Assembly (NCBI GenBank): GCA_028281495.1 | Contig: JANQJU010000051.1 | Coordinates: 186,001-250,000, forward strand | Direction: 5' to 3' | From: SAR324 cluster bacterium | GTDB taxonomy: Bacteria > SAR324 > NAC60-12 | DNA: 64,000 nt | Shown: positions 46,046 to 55,173 of the stretch, in pieces | How the letters are laid out: every line of letters begins with the position of its first letter | Numbering within the stretch: position 1 is the stretch's first letter | Translations under genes and position numbers: made by a program | The notes under the pieces: generated by a model | Told to the model about the DNA's origin: nothing | Databases searched by the model: none | What the model saw: the letters and a program-made list of their open reading frames with translations, nothing else

Positions 46046-46187
46046 TCTCTCTGCTCTCTAAGGGTGTTAAAAAAAAGATGTAGAATTAACTCAAGTATAC
46101 CGTGCGAAAAAAAAAGTATTTTATTGCAAAATGTTGAATTTTCTAGCAAAAAAGTATAATTTTGATTTCATACTCATGAGGGAAAAA

Positions 46188-46209
46188 GTCTAATTGTTAG
46201 GGATTAGAC
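46188..46209. promoter_or_regulatory. Inverted repeat, possible operator
   Basis: GTCTAAT (46188-46194) and ATTAGAC (46203-46209) form a perfect 7-bp dyad with an 8-bp centre, 36 bp before the start of a small putative DNA-binding protein. Autoregulation would explain it. Confidence 0.45.
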
Positions 46210-46245
46210 GTTTGTTTGATTAACCTTTAGTTCGGAAGTGGTGAA

Positions 46246-46731
46246 ATGGCAAAATTCAAAGCAGAAATCACTAGCGAATTGCGTAAAGAGTTAGAGACAT
46301 TTCTGGAAGACCAAGACATGACTAAAGCAGATTTTCTGCGACTCGCCATTAGGGCGAAGGATTACTTAGTAGCTAGTGAGTCGGATATAGCTTCTAGCGT
46401 GGTCGATGATGATGATATTGATGACGAACGTGCTGCAATCAAGGAAGAAGTGGAAGCACTCGTCAGAAGAACCGCTGCCCGAAAAGCGGCACGACGATCG
46501 GCCTCGCGGCGAGCAGAACCGCTCCGGTCTAGCTCTTTAGACAAAATTATTGAGACCAACCGAAAGTTGTACGATCGGTTTTTAACCCAAGCAGAAATGC
46601 GAGGGTTAAACCAAAAGGAATATGCAGAGAAATTGGGGTTTAGTTTAAAACAAATTCAACGTATCAAAGTAGAGAAAGCCATTTCTTTTGTGCCAAAGCT
46701 TAAGGCTGCATTAGACAAAGATGATGAATAA
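46246..46731 (+). CDS. Small putative transcriptional regulator with RHH-like N-terminus and HTH-like C-terminus
   Basis: 161 residues. The first ~45 (MAKFKAEITSELRKELETF...KADFLRLAIRAK) have the strand-helix-helix pattern of ribbon-helix-helix proteins. An acidic stretch (DDDDIDDERA) and an Arg/Ala-rich basic stretch follow. The C-terminal ~40 residues (LNQKEYAEKLGFSLKQIQRIK) look like a helix-turn-helix. GGAAGTGG precedes the ATG. A dyad lies in its promoter region. No partner toxin is seen on either side. Family not recognised. Confidence 0.6.
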   Translation: MAKFKAEITSELRKELETFLEDQDMTKADFLRLAIRAKDYLVASESDIASSVVDDDDIDDERAAIKEEVEALVRRTAARKAARRSASRRAEPLRSSSLDKIIETNRKLYDRFLTQAEMRGLNQKEYAEKLGFSLKQIQRIKVEKAISFVPKLKAALDKDDE

Positions 46732-46760
46732 GAATTTTCTAGTCGCTTTCTCAATATTTG

Positions 46761-48197
46761 CTAAATATTGAGTGCCTGTTCGACCATTTGCAGGCACTTT
46801 TTTTTCCCAAAGATCTCCGCAACTAATGGTAAGTCTGGACCATGTTCTTCCAAGGTTAGGGCATACCGCATTGGCATCCACAAATCCTTTCCTCGAATTT
46901 TGGTACTCTTTTGTATCGTTTTCATCAGGCTTTTGAAAGTATCTCCATTCATTTCTTCAACAGCCTGAATCTCTTTCCGAAATGCTTCTAAAACTGTTCG
47001 TGAGGTTTCTTTTTGTAATACTTCAATCAGTTTTTGATCCTTCAAAGTCGGTTCTTCTTCAAAAAATAGAGCTAACTTTTCGGTGACATCTTTCAGTGTA
47101 ACTAGCCGAGGCTGCAAGATCGCACAGACCCTCTTCAACAAGTTTTCTTCTTGAGTTCCAAAAGGTGTGGTCATGATGAAAGGTTTCAACCACGCATATA
47201 AACCATCTGGGCTAAGGGAGAGAATGTGCTGCTGGTTCATCCAGTTGAGTTTATCTTGGTCAAACACTGCCCCTGCCTTATTCACTCGATCAAAACTGAA
47301 TTTTTCAATTAACTCTTCGCGAGAAAATAATTCTTGATCATCTCCTGAACTCCACCCCAAAAGGGCAATGAAGTTGACCAAAGCCATTGGGAGATAGCCT
47401 TTCGCTTGATAGTCTTCAACCGCGACATCTCCTTGGCGTTTACTTAGTTTGGAAAGGTCTGGATTCAGGATCAACGGCAAGTGCAAAAAATGGGGAGGTT
47501 CCCAATTGAAGTAGCGATACAATAAAATGTGTTTAGGCAACGAAGGAAGCCATTCTTCTCCACGGACCACATGGGTGATTTGCATAAGGTGATCGTCTAC
47601 GACAGAAGCAAGGTGGTAAGTTGGGAAGCCATCCGCTTTGACAATCACTTGGTCTTCCAGTTGTTCGGATTCAATGGTCACCGTACCGCGGATTTCATCG
47701 TGCATTACAATGTTTTCATTAGCTTCTGGGATTTTCATGCGGATCACATAGGATTCTCCAGAACCCAAACGTTGTTTGACTTCCTCTAGAGGAAGATTAC
47801 GATGCCTACCATCGTACCGGGTGGGTAAACCTTGGGCTTGCTGTTCACGTTTCATCACTTCCAACTCTTCTGGAGTACAGAAGCAATAGTAAGCATGACC
47901 CGAATCTAACAACTGTTGTGCATATTTCTGGTAAGTTTCCAAGCGCTCTGATTGACGATATGGCCCATAGTCCCCTCCAATTCCTGGCCCTTCATCGATT
48001 TCTAAACCGGCCCATTTCAACATTTTCAGCAAGTCTTGCTCTGAGCCTTCAACCAAACGCTGTTGATCAGTGTCTTCGAGTCGGAAAACAAAGGAACCAT
48101 TTTGTTGTTTCGCATATAGATAACTGAATAACGCAGTTCGTAATCCGCCAATATGCAAATAGCCGGTGGGGCTAGGAGCAAAACGCAATCGCACCAT
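46761..48197 (-). CDS. gltX: Glutamyl-tRNA synthetase
   Basis: 478 residues from ATG 48197; the frame is open further up into gltA but the protein begins MVRLRFAPSPTGYLHIGG, the normal GltX start with the HIGH motif (HIGG). KMSKS appears as SKLSKRQGD near residue 240. The C-terminal anticodon-binding helices follow. No zinc-finger Cys set is complete (CFCTPEE has two). Length is typical for bacterial GluRS. Downstream of gltA on the same strand; a hairpin separates them. Confidence 0.96.
   Translation of the reverse strand: MVRLRFAPSPTGYLHIGGLRTALFSYLYAKQQNGSFVFRLEDTDQQRLVEGSEQDLLKMLKWAGLEIDEGPGIGGDYGPYRQSERLETYQKYAQQLLDSGHAYYCFCTPEELEVMKREQQAQGLPTRYDGRHRNLPLEEVKQRLGSGESYVIRMKIPEANENIVMHDEIRGTVTIESEQLEDQVIVKADGFPTYHLASVVDDHLMQITHVVRGEEWLPSLPKHILLYRYFNWEPPHFLHLPLILNPDLSKLSKRQGDVAVEDYQAKGYLPMALVNFIALLGWSSGDDQELFSREELIEKFSFDRVNKAGAVFDQDKLNWMNQQHILSLSPDGLYAWLKPFIMTTPFGTQEENLLKRVCAILQPRLVTLKDVTEKLALFFEEEPTLKDQKLIEVLQKETSRTVLEAFRKEIQAVEEMNGDTFKSLMKTIQKSTKIRGKDLWMPMRYALTLEEHGPDLPLVAEIFGKKKCLQMVEQALNI
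46772..46805 (+). terminator. Intrinsic terminator embedded in the 3' end of gltX
   Basis: Stem GTGCCTG (46772-46778) with CAGGCAC (46791-46797) followed by eight T (46798-46805): a classical plus-strand terminator for the gene at 46246. It lies entirely within the last codons of gltX on the other strand. A neighbouring perfect 10-bp dyad (46750-46759 with 46763-46772) spans the gltX stop. Confidence 0.88.
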
Positions 48198-48236
48198 GAG
48201 AATATCCTGTCCTTGGAAGTGTTGGGATGAGAGGGA

Positions 48237-48255
48237 GAGCGTGCTCAACACGCTC
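48237..48255 (-). terminator. Hairpin between gltA and gltX
   Basis: GAGCGTG (48237-48243) and CACGCTC (48249-48255) form a 7-bp GC-rich stem with a 5-nt loop, just after the gltA stop on the minus strand. No U-tract follows, so it may attenuate readthrough into gltX or protect the 3' end rather than terminate fully. Confidence 0.5.
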
Positions 48256-48270
48256 CGGGAAGATTTGGGA

Positions 48271-49554
48271 TCAACTACGTTGATCAATAGGTACATACTG
48301 GCGCTCATTAGCACCGGTGTAAATCTGACGAGGACGTCCGATTTTGGCAGGAGCACTGTTCATCTCCATCCAATGGGCAATCCAGCCGGGTAAACGCCCC
48401 AAAGCAAAGAGAACAGTAAACATCGGAGTGGGAAAGCCCATTGCTTTATAAATAATCCCACTATAGAAATCGACGTTGGGATAAAGCTTTTTTTCCGCGA
48501 AGTAAGGATCTTCCAGTGCAACCGTTTCCAACTGACGTGCGATATCTAAAAGAGGGTCTTGAACCCCAACCGTATCCAACACTTTATCACAATAGCCCTT
48601 AATGATAGTCGCTCGTGGATCAAAGTTTTTGTAAACACGATGGCCAAAACCCATGAGACGAAATCCTGACTTTTTATCTTTTGCCTTATCCACATATTTT
48701 TTCACATCACCACCATCATTGTGAATCGCTTCCAACATTTCCAAAACCGCTTGATTGGCTCCTCCATGCAAAGGCCCCCACAAAGCCGTAATGCCTGACG
48801 ACATGGATGCAAAAAGATGGGCTTTGCTACTTCCTACTAAGCGAACGGTTGAGGTGGAACAATTTTGTTCATGATCCGCATGAAGGATAAACAAAACATC
48901 TAAAGCTTTCGCAAGGTCAGGGTGGATTTCGTAGGGGGTTGCAGGGACTGCAAACATCATGTTCAGAAAATTGCTACAATAAGGGAGGGCATTCAGCGGA
49001 TATACAAACGGCTGCCCAATGCTTTTTTTATACGCCCAAGCTGCGATAGTGGGTAATTTACCAATCAATCGCCATACTCCCATATCCATCGATTCTTTGT
49101 TTTCAGGGCTGGTATCAGGATAGAAAGTAGACAATGCACAGACCACACAGGATAAAATTGCCATTGGATGGGCATTGCGTGGAAAGGCATTGAAAATGTG
49201 TTTAAGATCTTCGTGCAGCATCGTATGATAGGTGATGTTTTCTTGGAATTGCTGCAGTTGAGCTGGTGTGGGCAAATCGCCATAGATCAACAAATAACTG
49301 ACCTCTAAGAAATTGGATTTCTCAGCTAGTTGCTCGATAGGATAACCCCGATAACGCAAAATGCCTTCTTCGCCATTCAGGAACGTGATACCACTTTGAC
49401 AAGACCCTGTGTTTACAAATCCAGGGTCCAACGTGATTGCTTTAGTAGAAGCTCGCAATTTGGCAATATCCAAACCTATTTCTTTTTCTGAGCCTTCTAC
49501 AATCGGGACTTCAACGGACTTATCACCAATCTCAATACGTGCTGTTTCACTCAT
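48271..49554 (-). CDS. gltA: Citrate synthase
   Basis: 427 residues, the long Gram-negative hexameric type. First step of the TCA cycle. Landmarks: LDPGFVNTGSCQSGITFL with GEEGILRYRGYPIEQLAE near residue 62; catalytic His in ALWGPLHGGANQAVLEML near 260 and FGHRVYKNFDPRA near 305; catalytic Asp in PNVDFYSGI near 362. GGAGAAGC precedes the ATG. The upstream region (49555-49757) contains a 7-bp dyad AAGTCCT/AGGACTT (49624-49630, 49641-49647) shared with the divergent carboxyltransferase gene. Confidence 0.97.
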   Translation of the reverse strand: MSETARIEIGDKSVEVPIVEGSEKEIGLDIAKLRASTKAITLDPGFVNTGSCQSGITFLNGEEGILRYRGYPIEQLAEKSNFLEVSYLLIYGDLPTPAQLQQFQENITYHTMLHEDLKHIFNAFPRNAHPMAILSCVVCALSTFYPDTSPENKESMDMGVWRLIGKLPTIAAWAYKKSIGQPFVYPLNALPYCSNFLNMMFAVPATPYEIHPDLAKALDVLFILHADHEQNCSTSTVRLVGSSKAHLFASMSSGITALWGPLHGGANQAVLEMLEAIHNDGGDVKKYVDKAKDKKSGFRLMGFGHRVYKNFDPRATIIKGYCDKVLDTVGVQDPLLDIARQLETVALEDPYFAEKKLYPNVDFYSGIIYKAMGFPTPMFTVLFALGRLPGWIAHWMEMNSAPAKIGRPRQIYTGANERQYVPIDQRS

Positions 49555-49757
49555 AATCGCTTCTCCGAAAAAAAGGTGCTAAAGGAGAGTGTTAGGGTTC
49601 ATTTACCCCCCATTTCTAGCAAAAAGTCCTACGTGGAGCAAGGACTTCCGTCTTGCCTCCAAGGGCGGCTTAAAGGATTAAAATAGTAAGTTCGCATGGA
49701 AAAATTTCACCCTAGAATAACGATAGAATCTTTGAATCTTTAGACCTCAGGTGCCCT

Positions 49758-51431
49758 ATGACAACTGCTGAAAACAAATATTCTCTAGACAATCCATTTG
49801 CACACAAGTCTCAACCGAATTTTGCAAAGATATCCTCATCTAATCCAATGCTAGAAGACTATACTCATCGTTTGAATCGAGCCAATGAACTTTTGCAAAA
49901 GCCTCAACAGGGAGGAGGATCAGCACGCCGTCGTAGTCAGCACAGCAAGGGACGCATGACGATTTGGGAACGAATTCGAGTATTAACGGACAAAGAGCCG
50001 CATATCACTTTCCAAAATTGGGGAAAGGAACTGGATGGGGCCTCGATTGTAACCGGTATTCTCAATATCGAAGGCCGTGATGTTGCTTTTTATGGTCATG
50101 ACTTTACAGTCCGGGCAGGATCCATGGATGCGACCAATGGTGCCAAACTGGCACGTCAAATCTTAATGGCAGGAGAGCATGGAATTCCTCTAATTGGCAT
50201 GAATGATTCTGCGGGAGCTTATGTACCAGCAGGTGTGGGTGGATTGGATGGATATTCTGAGGCGTTTGCAGCCATGCGGAAGATCAGTGGCGTCGTACCG
50301 TCGATCATGCTGATGTTCGGTTACAATGCCGGAGGCGGTTCATACTTGCCTCGTCAAGGATCGTATTTGATTCAACCTCAGGATACTTTTTTTGGCCTCA
50401 CTGGCCCCCGCGTGGTTCAAGAAACGATGGGTGAATCGATTTCTGCAGATGACCTGGGAGGTCCCAAAGTTCACACTCAAAGTGGAGTAGTAGACTTGAT
50501 GGCAAACGATGAATTGAATGCTTTGCGAAAAGCATTGCGCCTATTGAGCTATTTGCCTGACAACAACCATTCCTCCCCACCTTTTAAGCCAACTTCGGCT
50601 TGTTTAGACGGATTCATTGAAGAAGAAGCGATCATGTTGGAAAAAGCACTCACCAATCCCCATACTGGTTTTAACACTCCGTTTGATATGCGTCTTTTCT
50701 TACAAAACTTAGTCGACCATGGTGAATACTTTGAAGTGCAAGCAAGACGGGCTCCTCAGGCAATCACGGCCTACGGGCGCATGGGTGGAAATGTCGTGGG
50801 CTTCATTGCTAACAATAGTGCCTCTGCTTCTGGAAACATTGACGTACATGCTTCCCGCAAAGCCGCTCGATTTGTGCGTTTTTGCAATTTGTACAACATT
50901 CCTGTGATCTTTTTAGAAGATGTGGTGGGCTACGCTCCAGGTTCAGAACAGGAAAGTTTAGGTATTGTGCAGGCTGGGCGTGAACTTTTGGATTCCATTG
51001 TGGATCTCCGAGTGCCTAGAATTACTTTGATTGTACGGAATGCTTTCGGAGGAGCATATTGCACATGGAACAGTTACCATGTCGACGCTGATTTTGTATT
51101 TGCGCTGCCAACAGCTCGTATTGCTGTCATGGGGCCAGCAGGTAAACAATTTGTGTATAAAGACGAATTCCGGGCAGCACTCAAATTGTATCAGGAATCT
51201 TTGGCTAAAGGAGTGCCAGAAGCGGAGGCTGCAAGTCAGCGTGATCAAGTAATGGCAGAACTCACTCAAAGGTATGAACGAGAACTGTTGAATCCTGAAG
51301 AAGCATTGCGGTTGGGATCTGTATCCCGGTTGGTATTACCGGGATACAGTCGGCAGGTTTTGGGAAATACATTGCAGTATTTGCTAAGGCACTATACTCC
51401 CAGTTCGATGACTGGACCACAGCGGGAATAG
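49758..51431 (+). CDS. Acyl-CoA carboxylase carboxyltransferase beta subunit
   Basis: 557 residues, two crotonase-like halves of the propionyl-/methylcrotonyl-CoA carboxylase beta type. The N-half has KGRMTIWERI, GMNDSAGAYVPAGVGGLDGY and FGYNAGGGSYLP (oxyanion-hole glycines). The C-half has GSEQESLGIVQAGREL and RNAFGGAYCTWNSYHVDADF. It transfers carboxyl from biotin to an acyl-CoA; the exact acyl group cannot be told, and a decarboxylase alpha subunit is possible. No biotin carboxylase or BCCP gene is adjacent. Starts divergently from gltA. Confidence 0.85.
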   Translation: MTTAENKYSLDNPFAHKSQPNFAKISSSNPMLEDYTHRLNRANELLQKPQQGGGSARRRSQHSKGRMTIWERIRVLTDKEPHITFQNWGKELDGASIVTGILNIEGRDVAFYGHDFTVRAGSMDATNGAKLARQILMAGEHGIPLIGMNDSAGAYVPAGVGGLDGYSEAFAAMRKISGVVPSIMLMFGYNAGGGSYLPRQGSYLIQPQDTFFGLTGPRVVQETMGESISADDLGGPKVHTQSGVVDLMANDELNALRKALRLLSYLPDNNHSSPPFKPTSACLDGFIEEEAIMLEKALTNPHTGFNTPFDMRLFLQNLVDHGEYFEVQARRAPQAITAYGRMGGNVVGFIANNSASASGNIDVHASRKAARFVRFCNLYNIPVIFLEDVVGYAPGSEQESLGIVQAGRELLDSIVDLRVPRITLIVRNAFGGAYCTWNSYHVDADFVFALPTARIAVMGPAGKQFVYKDEFRAALKLYQESLAKGVPEAEAASQRDQVMAELTQRYERELLNPEEALRLGSVSRLVLPGYSRQVLGNTLQYLLRHYTPSSMTGPQRE

Positions 51432-51437
51432 AAGGGA

Positions 51438-51986
51438 TTATTCCTTTTCGATTTCTTCCCGAACCCAATCTTCTTCATTGGCGATATGTTCCCGCAGCAT
51501 GGAACGGGAATTACTCGTATCAAAAGTCCGCAGGGTTCGAGCCGCTGAAATCCGAACATGTGGGTTCTTATTTTCAAGCAACTCGCTGGCTGCCCGCTGA
51601 ACACGATCTGGATGAGTCTGGGAAAAGCCCCGAGCAAAGGACTCAAACGCACGTCGTGTGTGACCAGCGCCTTTATCTTCACTAATATAATTTTCTAAAA
51701 AGTCTGCAACGCGATCATTATCAAACAGACGCAAGGCCATCAGAGCTCGGAAATGGTAGTAATTGGGAAGAGATTTATCTTGCGCAATCGCCATAAGAGC
51801 CTCGTCTGTTCCCTCTCCCATGCTACGAAACGCAGAAGCATTCAATTTCCATTCATATCCCTTCAACAGCAGTTGAACCTGACTCACTGTTGGTTGTTGC
51901 GCACAAGCCACACCACCAATCATCACTCCACCCATGACGAAGAGGCCTACCCAAAACGGTTTCTTGAACAATCTCTGTAATTTCAT
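51438..51986 (-). CDS. Exported HEAT-like repeat protein
   Basis: 182 residues. A signal peptide (1-29, WVGLFVMGGVMIGGVACA; the Cys could be a lipobox, but the order VACA-Q is ambiguous) precedes three to four helical HEAT-like repeats (for example YHFRALMALRLFDNDRVADFL and NPHVRISAARTLRTFDTSNSR). Protein-binding role inferred. It converges on the carboxyltransferase gene, 6 bp apart, and is downstream of two lipoprotein genes on the same strand. Confidence 0.7.
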   Translation of the reverse strand: MKLQRLFKKPFWVGLFVMGGVMIGGVACAQQPTVSQVQLLLKGYEWKLNASAFRSMGEGTDEALMAIAQDKSLPNYYHFRALMALRLFDNDRVADFLENYISEDKGAGHTRRAFESFARGFSQTHPDRVQRAASELLENKNPHVRISAARTLRTFDTSNSRSMLREHIANEEDWVREEIEKE

Positions 51987-52020
51987 AATTTCTCCTTTTA
52001 TGGATCCATTTCAGGAAGAA

Positions 52021-53139
52021 TCACCGAGCGATCGGTGAGTAATTGATTATATGAACTTGGTCTGGAGTAAGCGTACTTTGTTCTATGTTAAGATCCCCTT
52101 GCCAAAACATTAAATTATCTGCTCCAAACCCAATACAGTCCGAAGGTTGAATGCTTCCTAAAGTACACTGAGGGGTATCGTCTAAGGGATCAAATGTTGC
52201 TCCATCCGATTCCGTAGGATGAAATAATCCTAAAAGATGTCCCATTTCATGAGCTACCGTTTCACCCAACAATTGAGTCAAAATTTGACCACTTTGCTTA
52301 TGGCCGTCGATTCCGATCAATACACCATTTTGATTGCTAGTGATTCCGAGTGCCCCTGGAATCCCGGAGGCAACCCCTAGAAGTCCAGAATCGGGTCCCG
52401 AAAAATCTTCAATAAAGAAGAGATTGGCTTTGTCCGATTCTCCGTTTTGCACGAGGCTGGATGTGGTCGAATTGAGGAAATTGGAACTTACATTGGAAAA
52501 GTTAGAGCCGGAAATTGTAGAGATGGATTCAATTTCGATCTGAATACCAGCATCTTCATAAATGGTTTCCATCACAGCAAGCACGGGTTCTATATCGGAT
52601 GCTGAATAAGCGGTACCAGTAAGAAATGGTTTCACAGTCAATGTGGAACTCGTAGGAGTATCACCTGTACGCAGGGTGAGCTGAACCTCGGTTGTGCCGA
52701 AAAAAGGTACAAACGACCAGGTTCCAGGAGTGGCTTGCATACTCGGAATAATCGGATTGAGAACATTACCATAGCCATTTCCGGCAATCACAGTGCCATT
52801 CTCTCTAAGGGCGGAAACCACCTCATTTCCATTTGGGTCGGTCAGGGTTGCAATGCCGATTCCATTTCCTGCGCTACTGTCACCAAATGCAGAAAGTAAG
52901 AAAGAAACACCATTGGAAGGAACAGTGAAAGTACGTTCTTCTCCTAAGTTTAAGACTTCAAAGCTGCTCGTGCTACCAGAGCTAGGCACTGTTGTTGTTG
53001 TGACAGCAGCTGTCGTCGTGGTAGTCGAATCCCCGCCTCCACTGGAAGACGAGCCGCCTCCCCCTCCACCACCGCCACATCCAGCAAGGATGAAGGTAAA
53101 TAAACCGAAAAGCATCAAGAGCAATCGAGGTGATTTCAT
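52021..53139 (-). CDS. Metzincin-like metalloprotease lipoprotein
   Basis: 372 residues from ATG 53139 (AGGAAATGCT upstream; an ATG at 53166 is in frame). Lipobox LAGC near residue 18-21, then poly-Gly/Ser and Thr/Val linker. The C-terminal half holds the zinc signature HEMGHLLGLFH (HExxHxxGxxH) followed by DNLMFWQGDLN, a likely Met-turn, and a closing LTPDQVHIINYSP. This matches metzincins near the M43/M10 groups. Tandem paralogue at 53225 shares the whole catalytic part. Lipid-anchored in the outer membrane is inferred. Substrate unknown. Confidence 0.8.
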   Translation of the reverse strand: MKSPRLLLMLFGLFTFILAGCGGGGGGGGSSSSGGGDSTTTTTAAVTTTTVPSSGSTSSFEVLNLGEERTFTVPSNGVSFLLSAFGDSSAGNGIGIATLTDPNGNEVVSALRENGTVIAGNGYGNVLNPIIPSMQATPGTWSFVPFFGTTEVQLTLRTGDTPTSSTLTVKPFLTGTAYSASDIEPVLAVMETIYEDAGIQIEIESISTISGSNFSNVSSNFLNSTTSSLVQNGESDKANLFFIEDFSGPDSGLLGVASGIPGALGITSNQNGVLIGIDGHKQSGQILTQLLGETVAHEMGHLLGLFHPTESDGATFDPLDDTPQCTLGSIQPSDCIGFGADNLMFWQGDLNIEQSTLTPDQVHIINYSPIAR

Positions 53140-53224
53140 AGCATTTCCTACGAAGAGATTAATCAATTCAGACTACCAAACGGATACCCCGATGAGGCTG
53201 GCTTCAGTAGTCGGGGAAGCTCCC

Positions 53225-55048
53225 TTATTTTGCAATGGGAGAATAGTTGATAATGTGTCGTTGATCGGATGTTAAGTTCGTTTGTTCAATCGTGAGATCG
53301 CCTTGCCAAAACATCAAATTATCCGCTCCAGCACCAATACAATCAGAAGGTTGAATGGTCCCCGATGTGCATTGAGGGGTATCTGCTAGTGGGTCAAAAA
53401 CAGTGCCAGAGGATTCCGTCGGATGAAATAGCCCCAATAGATGCCCCATTTCGTGAGCTGCCGTTTCTCCCAAAAGTGAGTCACTGATAGAGCCCGAAAT
53501 GACGTGAGCATCAATACTGATCAAAACTCCATTTAAATTGCCAGCAACACCAAGCGACCCTGGAATTCCAGCTGCGATTCCAAGTACTCCTGAACTGGAA
53601 CCTGTGAAATCTTCGATGAAAAACAAATTCGCTTTATCGGAATCGCCTGTCGAAACTAAAGAAGAGGTAGTGGAATTCAAAAAACTGGAACTGACAGACG
53701 CAAATGAACTGTTGGTGAGCGTCGTGATGGATTCTAATGTGATTTGCACATTATTGTTTTCGTAAATCGTTTCGATCATGTTCACAGCTGTTTGAATTTG
53801 AGAAGCCGTGTACTTCGATGTGGTTAGATACGGTTTTACTGTTATAGTCGAAGTACTAGGAGTGTTGCCTGTGCGTATTGTGATCTTAGCGGAATTCATA
53901 CCGCTGAAGTGAGTAAAACTCCATTGCCCCGAAGGGGTAGTCTGCGTTGGTACGATAGGCACCAGGACATTGCCATAGCCATCTCCCGCAATAATAATCC
54001 CGTCTGAACGAAGACTCGAAATGATTTCTGTCCCTGAAGAATTGGTCACCGAAGCGAATCCGGTTCCAAATCCAGTCCCAGACGTTCCAAATCCATGCAT
54101 GAGAAAAGAGATGGTGTTGGAAGGCAACGTGAACGTATCAGTAGTTAGATCCAAATCCTGAACTTGAATAGTGCTTGAATTGCCAGAAGTGGTAGTCGTT
54201 GTCGAGGTGGTTGAAGTGGAGGTACTGCTCGTAGAAGTCGTAGTAGTGCTCGTACTGCTCGTACTCGTACTGCTAGTGGTAGAGCTTGTACTGGTGCTGG
54301 TGGTGCTGGTGGTATTGCTGTCGATTGCCCCTGAGAGCGTGGTTGTGGTAGATGAAGTGGTGCTCGTGGAAACAAGCGATGTGGTGGTGGTCGTCACACT
54401 AGCAATCGTTTCTTCTAGATGGCTTTGTGCTTCTTCACTAGAAACCAATTCCTGTACTCCCGCTTCATTCAGGGCTGTTAAGGTGGCCACAGTAGCTTGA
54501 ACCTCCAAATTTTCCTCAAACTCGGTTGTGGATACATCGAAATCTACGTCCAACAAAGAGGCTTCTGTCGCTGTGGAAACGGTTTCCGAAATCGCAATTC
54601 CATTGGAAGTATCTGCATCACGATCCAAGGTTTGTAGAAATCGAGCAATATTTACGACAGTCGGGTGGGAAGCATCTGTTGCTTCGGAGACCAATTCAAC
54701 GGGTGTCATTACCGCTTCGCCAGTTCCAGAACCTAAGAAAATATCGCCCAAGAAAAAATCTACACTCTGGCCTTCCTCATAGGTGAAGGTTCCATTCGCG
54801 TCGGTTACTCCACTTTGATTTCCTGAAAAATAGCTAAGTCCTTGTACAGCGCTATCTAGGAAGACTCCTTCTTGAACGACAACCACTGGAGTCGTGGGTT
54901 CAGGGGTCGTGGTGGAACTAGAATCTGGCACTGTATCCCCGCCTCCACCACCTCCGCCTCCTCCACCGCCACTTCCACAGGCGGTAAGGAAAAAAAGAAG
55001 TAGAAACAAAAGCAATTTCAAAGATAACCACAATCGACAACATTTCAT
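53225..55048 (-). CDS. Metzincin-like metalloprotease lipoprotein with extra N-terminal domain and Thr/Ser linker
   Basis: 607 residues from ATG 55048 (GGAGCTGG upstream). Lipobox LTAC, then a run of eleven Gly. A domain of about 190 residues (FLDSAVQGLSYFSG, GTFTYEEGQSVDFFLGDIFLGSG) follows, of the kind found in many proteobacterial lipoproteins. A ~90-residue linker is almost only Ser and Thr. The catalytic half has ETAAHEMGHLLGLFHPTESSG and DNLMFWQGDLTIEQ. It is about 65-70% identical by eye to the paralogue at 52021 over the catalytic half. The Ser/Thr run is encoded by repetitive codons and may vary in length. Confidence 0.8.
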   Translation of the reverse strand: MKCCRLWLSLKLLLFLLLFFLTACGSGGGGGGGGGGGDTVPDSSSTTTPEPTTPVVVVQEGVFLDSAVQGLSYFSGNQSGVTDANGTFTYEEGQSVDFFLGDIFLGSGTGEAVMTPVELVSEATDASHPTVVNIARFLQTLDRDADTSNGIAISETVSTATEASLLDVDFDVSTTEFEENLEVQATVATLTALNEAGVQELVSSEEAQSHLEETIASVTTTTTSLVSTSTTSSTTTTLSGAIDSNTTSTTSTSTSSTTSSTSTSSTSTTTTSTSSTSTSTTSTTTTTSGNSSTIQVQDLDLTTDTFTLPSNTISFLMHGFGTSGTGFGTGFASVTNSSGTEIISSLRSDGIIIAGDGYGNVLVPIVPTQTTPSGQWSFTHFSGMNSAKITIRTGNTPSTSTITVKPYLTTSKYTASQIQTAVNMIETIYENNNVQITLESITTLTNSSFASVSSSFLNSTTSSLVSTGDSDKANLFFIEDFTGSSSGVLGIAAGIPGSLGVAGNLNGVLISIDAHVISGSISDSLLGETAAHEMGHLLGLFHPTESSGTVFDPLADTPQCTSGTIQPSDCIGAGADNLMFWQGDLTIEQTNLTSDQRHIINYSPIAK

Positions 55049-55173
55049 AACCAGCTCCACGACTCATTCTTAAAAAGACTGCCACTATACTTGGCATGGT
55101 TTTGTTGATAACAGATGTCCTATTAGGTCACAAGCAAGACATCCAGAAATCACACCTTAACATGAGAGAGACA

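Noticed and set aside
48198..48356. N-terminal extension of gltX into gltA
   Set aside because: GltX proteins start at the RFAPSPTG region, and the extension overlaps the gltA coding end.
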